From contig JAEWCQ010000023.1 in assembly GCA_023390555.1 (NCBI GenBank), forward strand, positions 1 through 64,000: DNA of 64,000 nt, given 5' to 3'. Shown here in pieces: positions 60,847-64,000 of the stretch. Made by a program: the position numbers and the translations under genes. The DNA comes from Bacillota bacterium (GTDB taxonomy: Bacteria; Bacillota; Clostridia; Lachnospirales; Lachnospiraceae). The notes beneath the pieces were generated by a model. That model was given only the letters and a program-made list of their open reading frames with translations. It searched no databases and was not told the origin of the DNA. Each line of letters opens with the position of its first letter. Positions within the stretch are counted from its first letter, which is position 1.

Positions 60847-61203
60847 TTATCCTATCCTTGAATTGTATGATTTTCCTTCCCCGGGGGGCATGTATCTGGA
60901 TGCTTCCCTTTTTGTGATTTCTAAAACAATCTCTTTACCTACATCATCTTCGATTCTTCGAAAGTGTTCAATTAATATTCTCTCTTCTGGTGTTAATATA
61001 TCTGGTTCTCTTGGTTGGACTTCCAATAAGTAATCTACTGAGACATTTAAAAATTCTGCTATTATAATTATCTTATCAATTTTAGGATTACTATTTTTTT
61101 TCCAACTTGATATTAAAGCTGGACTTATTCCAGTGTTTTCTGCTAACCAGACTGTGTTCTTACCTCTTTCTGATAAAATTTCAAAAAGTTTGTCTGGGAA
61201 CAT
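60847..61203 (-). CDS. XRE-family repressor of the provirus
   Basis: 118 residues. Helix-turn-helix at about 17-40 (TVWLAENTGISPALISSWKKNS) with the KIIIIAEFLNVSVDYLL end of the domain, and a short helical C-terminus. It is divergent from the structural genes and flanked by three identical operator palindromes, the layout of a lysogeny switch. Confidence 0.8.
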   Translation of the reverse strand: MFPDKLFEILSERGKNTVWLAENTGISPALISSWKKNSNPKIDKIIIIAEFLNVSVDYLLEVQPREPDILTPEERILIEHFRRIEDDVGKEIVLEITKREASRYMPPGEGKSYNSRIG

Positions 61204-61221
61204 TTCTCACCCTCTCTCATT

Positions 61222-61314
61222 TCAAATTAATTTGAATTTTCTATTGCATTTCAAATATATTTGATTTATTATATTTTTATGGTGTATGAGATACACTTAT
61301 TCAAATGTATTTGA
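61222..61314. promoter_or_regulatory. Three TCAAAT-N2-ATTTGA operators
   Basis: Perfect 6-bp arms at 61222-61235 (TCAAATTAATTTGA), 61251-61264 (TCAAATATATTTGA) and 61301-61314 (TCAAATGTATTTGA). Centres are 29 and 50 bp apart. They lie between the repressor start and the plus-strand transcript start and should be its binding sites. Confidence 0.8.
61244..61272 (+). promoter_or_regulatory. Rightward promoter of the provirus
   Basis: TTGCAT (61244-61249), 17-bp spacer, TATTAT (61267-61272). The middle operator occupies the spacer exactly, so repressor binding would exclude RNA polymerase. Confidence 0.65.
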
Positions 61315-61524
61315 ATTTATTATAGCATTTATGCCGGGGGTTGTGAATTATGAATATCTAATATTCTTTTATTTTCTTGACGTTATCCCCCAATTTATTA
61401 ATACTGTACCTCAAAATTTACTGTCGGCTTTGATCCTGGAAACGCATTTTGAGATACAACTGAAATTGTATGATATGGCATTTATCATAAATATTGCACT
61501 TGTTGCAGAAAGGAGCGATTGCAT

Positions 61525-61830
61525 ATGGCAAAATCAAATTCAAAGTCTATCCGCTTAAGTGATGAAGTCATGGCTTATATCGAAAAATCAAAGGGTAATG
61601 GATTCAACGAGAAATTTGAAAACATTATCTTACATGCAAAAGAAGACGAGCCGAGACTTCAAGAGAAGCTTAAGTATTTGGATGAGCAAATCAAAAAGAA
61701 GCAGATGCAGCTTGAGAAAATTTCGCAAAAAGTGAATACGCTGGACGTTCAGGTTGACCAGATATTTCGTCTGTCTGACAACATACATCAGATACAAAAG
61801 AACATCCAGAAGCTTGTTGATGATAGCTAA
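61525..61830 (+). CDS. Ribbon-helix-helix DNA-binding protein with coiled-coil tail
   Basis: 101 residues starting at 61525 behind AAAGGAG. SKSIRLSDEVMAYIEKSKGNGFNEKFENIIL is a ribbon-helix-helix (CopG-like) region; residues 50-100 are a heptad coiled coil (LDEQIKKKQMQLEKISQKVNTLDVQ). Similar proteins occur as replication or relaxosome accessory factors in ICEs. Directly downstream is the hairpin-rich block, a possible replication origin, so a role in replication control is suggested. Confidence 0.65.
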   Translation: MAKSNSKSIRLSDEVMAYIEKSKGNGFNEKFENIILHAKEDEPRLQEKLKYLDEQIKKKQMQLEKISQKVNTLDVQVDQIFRLSDNIHQIQKNIQKLVDDS

Positions 61831-62232
61831 TATTTATGATGCAGGACAGAACCAGCAGTCACCGAAGCTGTGTGTAATGTGTATAAGTCGGCATCTCTGA
61901 ATTGTTGTCGGTAAGCTGTGTAAAAGCCTGTTGGTAACGCTTGGTATCTTACGATCCATTCTCCCCTTGCGCGTTATCAATGGCTTTTGCACAACTTATC
62001 GATACAATGAAGCCGAACTTATGCATATTATGCACGCTCTTACAAACTCAATCAATAACTGACGGAGCCGGAGCTTACCGGGCAGCCGATACCCTGCGGA
62101 GTCGCCCGAAGCTACCGGAGCCGTAACCTCACAAAATATCAATAGCGCAGCGGGCGCAAGGCTTGTACCGATCTTGTGCAAGCCGGAACTTTCCGAAGCC
62201 AAACCGCTGCCGTTTCGAAAAGGAGATAAATT
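61831..62232. other. Hairpin-rich non-coding block; candidate origin / packaging signal
   Basis: No real gene is seen. At 62062-62124 CCGG-AGCTT-CGGGC pairs with GCCCG-AAGCT-CCGG, extended by ACGG/CCGT across a small internal loop; at 62160-62184 GGCTTG pairs with CAAGCC. The block is GC-richer than its surroundings. In filamentous phages the origin and packaging signal are such hairpins in the one large intergenic region. Confidence 0.5.
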
Positions 62233-62586
62233 ATGAACAGAGCCAAAATCTTATTAATGTTTGCGGGACCGTATGAAATTGCTGCCAGAGACGGGCAAGC
62301 TGCAACTTCCGGTTGCAGCGTTGAGTATTATTTCTGGGGCGAAAACGGAGAAACCCTTGAGACAAATTACAGTGCCGAGAATCAGCCAGCAGGCACGAGA
62401 CGTTCCAAAGCCAACTTATCTTTGGAAGAGTTTAAGAATATTGTTCGTGTTCCGGCTTTGTATGACGGTGATTTTGAAATGAAAGTTGGTGCTGATGGAA
62501 AACCAGTCATGTCTCTGAAACATGTCGAAATTGATTCATCCATAGATGTTTCAATAAAAGCGGTGAAAACTGTTAAAACAAATTAG
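62233..62586 (+). CDS. Small soluble protein, candidate phage single-strand DNA-binding protein
   Basis: 117 residues, AAAGGAG upstream, beta-rich with no membrane segment (KILLMFAGPYEIAARDG, GCSVEYYFWGENGETLETNY, DFEMKVGADGKPVMSLKHVEI). It is not recognised by sequence. Its place immediately before the small membrane proteins and coat gene is that of gene V (ssDNA-binding protein) in Ff phages, and its size and strand-rich look fit. Confidence 0.5.
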   Translation: MNRAKILLMFAGPYEIAARDGQAATSGCSVEYYFWGENGETLETNYSAENQPAGTRRSKANLSLEEFKNIVRVPALYDGDFEMKVGADGKPVMSLKHVEIDSSIDVSIKAVKTVKTN

Positions 62587-62641
62587 TGTATCTCAAAAGT
62601 GATCCCGGAAGATCTTCCTGATCCGAAAAAATGAGATACAC
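62586..62641. repeat. Inverted-repeat element 1 (GTGTATCTCA...TGAGATACAC)
   Basis: 56 bp with perfect 10-bp outer arms and a GGAAGATCTTCC inner palindrome. It sits between the soluble protein and the first small membrane protein. A related element is at 63315-63370, and the arm sequence TGAGATACA also occurs singly at 61287 and 61450. Confidence 0.65.
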
Positions 62642-62671
62642 ACATAATCTAACACGAATGGAGGTTCCTAC

Positions 62672-62812
62672 ATGAAAATTATAATCTTAATAGTTATTAC
62701 AATTGTTGTTGCTATAGCATTTTTCTTTATCGGTTCACTGCTTGGCAATCTGTTTGCCAGAGGAAAGAAAAAACAAAAGGATGTGAAGCGAAACGGTAAC
62801 GCACATGTCTAG
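62672..62812 (+). CDS. Small membrane protein (46 aa), pVII/pIX-like position
   Basis: ATG at 62672 with GGAGG upstream. One membrane helix (about 3-25, start MKIIILIVITIVVAIAFFFI) and a basic tail (ARGKKKQKDVKRNG). Filamentous phages encode two such minor coat proteins before the major coat gene. The stop overlaps the next start by 8 bp, implying coupled translation. Confidence 0.65.
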   Translation: MKIIILIVITIVVAIAFFFIGSLLGNLFARGKKKQKDVKRNGNAHV

Positions 62813-63029
62813 TACAGAGGTTATCTTGGATACCGAAACAGTTACCGTATATTCAGATGTTCCGGTTCCCGGAACAGATACTATATATCAGGAACAGGTA
62901 ATACAGGAACTACAGGTTACAAATGCGCTGTTGGGAAATATTGTCGGGGCTTTGGTTTTTATTCTCATAGCTATCGTTATATCATTTCTCTATCGGCTCA
63001 TCAAACATAATGTAACAAATTTAATTTAA
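62805..63029 (+). CDS. Small membrane protein (74 aa), second minor-coat candidate
   Basis: An extracellular-like acidic N-terminus (STEVILDTETVTVYSDVPVPG), then one membrane helix (about 46-66) and a short basic end (RLIKHNVTNLI). Starts inside the previous gene with no ribosome site of its own, so it is probably translated by coupling. Lies between the first small membrane protein and the coat-like gene. Confidence 0.6.
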   Translation: MSSTEVILDTETVTVYSDVPVPGTDTIYQEQVIQELQVTNALLGNIVGALVFILIAIVISFLYRLIKHNVTNLI

Positions 63030-63045
63030 GAAGGGAGGAAGTTAT

Positions 63046-63252
63046 ATGTCTATTTTAGCTGCATCTACTGGAACAAGTTTGATTACTGATTCTATTAAAA
63101 CAGCAATCGAAAGCGGTTTAGCTAACATGAGTGCAACTGTTAGTGATGTTATTCTTTTGACGATTCCTGTTACAGTTGGAATTATTGCTTTGACTGCTGG
63201 CGTATCTTTTGCATTGAAGAAAGTCAAAGGTGTTATGTCACAGGCTGCTTAA
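63046..63252 (+). CDS. Major coat protein candidate of a filamentous phage (68 aa)
   Basis: A small protein with an amphipathic N-terminal region (TSLITDSIKTAIESGLANMS), one membrane helix (about 34-57, VSDVILLTIPVTVGIIALTAG) and a basic C-terminus (KKVKGVMSQAA). This is the layout of inovirus major coat proteins (pVIII), in which the basic end contacts DNA. AGGGAGG ribosome site is very strong, as for a protein made in thousands of copies, and a terminator follows at once. It lacks an obvious signal peptide, as in some inoviruses. Confidence 0.65.
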   Translation: MSILAASTGTSLITDSIKTAIESGLANMSATVSDVILLTIPVTVGIIALTAGVSFALKKVKGVMSQAA

Positions 63253-63266
63253 TTGCCTTAAGAGAA

Positions 63267-63295
63267 AGGCAGTCATTTTAATGGCTGTCTTTTTC
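63267..63295 (+). terminator. Terminator after the coat-like gene
   Basis: AGGCAGTCAT pairs with ATGGCTGTCT (two G-U) around TTTA, followed by TTTTTC. In Ff phages a strong terminator lies at the same place, between genes VIII and III. Confidence 0.85.
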
Positions 63296-63314
63296 TTTAT
63301 CCAAAATGATTAAA

Positions 63315-63370
63315 TGTATCTCAAAAAAATTATGCTGCGCCGCTCCGATCAGGAATTTTAATGAGATACA
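63315..63370. repeat. Inverted-repeat element 2 (TGTATCTCA...TGAGATACA)
   Basis: 56 bp with perfect 9-bp outer arms matching those of element 1 but an unrelated GC-rich centre (GCTGCGCCGCTCCGATCAGG). It lies just ahead of the ribosome site of the next gene. The two elements bracket the minor- and major-coat cassette. Confidence 0.65.
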
Positions 63371-63383
63371 AGGGGGTGAAAAT

Positions 63384-64000
63384 TTGAAACGTTTGAAATC
63401 TATCTGTGCCAGAGGAATTGCAATTCTGCTTTCCGCTTTCCTATTGTCTACAACTATTATTGCTGATTATCAAAAGCCTGTTTATGCGACTGGGGTGGAA
63501 GAATCTTTATATTACGGATTACGTGCGCTTATCCAGACAGTAATGTTAAGTCAGGGATATTCTTATTCAACAACAACCGATTTGGATTTGTCTACAAAGG
63601 GTTTGCAGAACATCATTGATTCTTATAAAGATTCAGATTCTTTTGAGGATGCTGCGACTCTTACAGGACTTTTCAACTGGGTAGCTGGGAAAAAGATTGG
63701 TGATACTCTTGATGATGTTACAGATCATATGGGATTAGTTACTTATGTAAAACAGTACATTCAAAACCAGATGGCGGGGAAATCTTCCTTTACTACTACT
63801 ACTGATACTTTATATAATGCATCTTTATTAAAAGCAGAACTATCTGTATCGACAATTACAACACTATTAGGTGGTAATTATGATATTTCATATTCTCCTG
63901 ATGGCACTATGTATAAATATGGTATTCTTGCTTGTTCTGATTGGAGTTCATATAGTTCAACATATGCATATGCAAAAGTGTTTTGCTATGCCATGTATGA
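63384..64000 (+). CDS. Secreted/anchored protein with TTG start, pIII-like position (partial, 205 codons)
   Basis: Begins at TTG (63384) with GGGGGTG upstream and is open to the window edge, at least 205 codons. A signal peptide (residues 1-33, MKRLKSICARGIAILLSAFL ... PVYA) precedes a Tyr/Thr/Ser-rich, aromatic region (YSYSTTTDLDLSTKG, GKSSFTTTTDTLYN). The exported N-terminus, large size and place after the coat gene fit the adsorption protein pIII. There is no sequence family call; the remaining part and the expected pVI/pI genes lie outside the window. Confidence 0.55.
   Translation, partial: MKRLKSICARGIAILLSAFLLSTTIIADYQKPVYATGVEESLYYGLRALIQTVMLSQGYSYSTTTDLDLSTKGLQNIIDSYKDSDSFEDAATLTGLFNWVAGKKIGDTLDDVTDHMGLVTYVKQYIQNQMAGKSSFTTTTDTLYNASLLKAELSVSTITTLLGGNYDISYSPDGTMYKYGILACSDWSSYSSTYAYAKVFCYAMY

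Noticed and set aside
61286..61558. A 90-codon plus-strand frame at the start of the provirus transcript
   Set aside because: No ribosome site, overlaps the well-supported RHH gene in another frame, and its hydrophobic translation comes from AT-rich leader sequence.
61941..62202. Frames on both strands in the hairpin-rich block
   Set aside because: They are produced by GC-rich stems and lack ribosome sites.
1..64000. CRISPR array
   Set aside because: No run of regularly spaced 24-40 bp direct repeats was seen and no cas gene is present.

Overview
This window looks like the chromosome of a low-GC gut Clostridium relative, most likely a Lachnospiraceae species. The evidence is AT-rich coding with AGGAGG-type ribosome sites, a Tn916-family conjugative element built the way it is in these bacteria, a WXG/LXG-type toxin locus, a VanG-like VanRS pair and a maltodextrin operon. 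The family is inferred from gene content only; no rRNA is present. Most genes lie on the minus strand.

Layout: 1-126, end of an IS256-type insertion sequence. 0.5-3.15 kb, a polymorphic-toxin locus: a DUF4176 partner, an EndoU-nuclease toxin, its likely immunity gene, then an orphan toxin tail with a second candidate immunity gene. 3.9-7.3 kb, a small integrase/excisionase/SF2-helicase element ending at tRNA-Leu(UAG). 7.6-9.9 kb, ordinary chromosome: a LysM protein, a metallo-beta-lactamase-fold lipoprotein and a small membrane protein. 10.0-21.1 kb, a phage tail and lysis operon with no head, portal, terminase or integrase, controlled by a divergent repressor/ImmA pair, so a tailocin-like particle; a tRNA-like sequence sits in its leader. 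21.7-27.7 kb, a maltodextrin ABC importer, GH13 amylase and LacI repressor with two perfect operators. 27.9-30.7 kb, VanR/VanS/VanY without ligase genes.

31.0-60.2 kb is a Tn916-family integrative conjugative element (ICE) bounded by two 3' halves of a tRNA-Lys gene sharing an 18-bp core. It carries a type IV secretion module (TcpA, TcpC, TcpD, TcpE, VirB4-like ATPase, VirB6-like protein, NlpC/P60 hydrolase), a MobT relaxase with a recognisable oriT, ArdA, and a divergent repressor/ImmA switch next to the integrase. Unusually it also holds a Tad/type II-secretion-like pilus operon (CpaF-type ATPase, TadB/C-type membrane protein, several tiny membrane proteins and pseudopilin-like proteins) followed by two large secreted adhesin-like proteins. 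Five copies of a GTTGCG-N4-CGCAAC palindrome are scattered in it, four just upstream of ribosome sites.

60.2-64.0 kb, running off the right edge, is what I think is the most interesting part: a probable filamentous-phage (inovirus-like) provirus. It has a repressor with three TCAAAT-N2-ATTTGA operators, a ribbon-helix-helix protein, a hairpin-rich non-coding block, a small soluble protein, two small membrane proteins, a 68-residue coat-like protein, a terminator, and a signal-peptide protein starting with TTG. That order parallels V-VII-IX-VIII-terminator-III in Ff phages. Because both tRNA-Lys fragments here lack a 5' half, the intact tRNA gene probably lies beyond the right edge, with the ICE and the provirus stacked in tandem at one attachment site.
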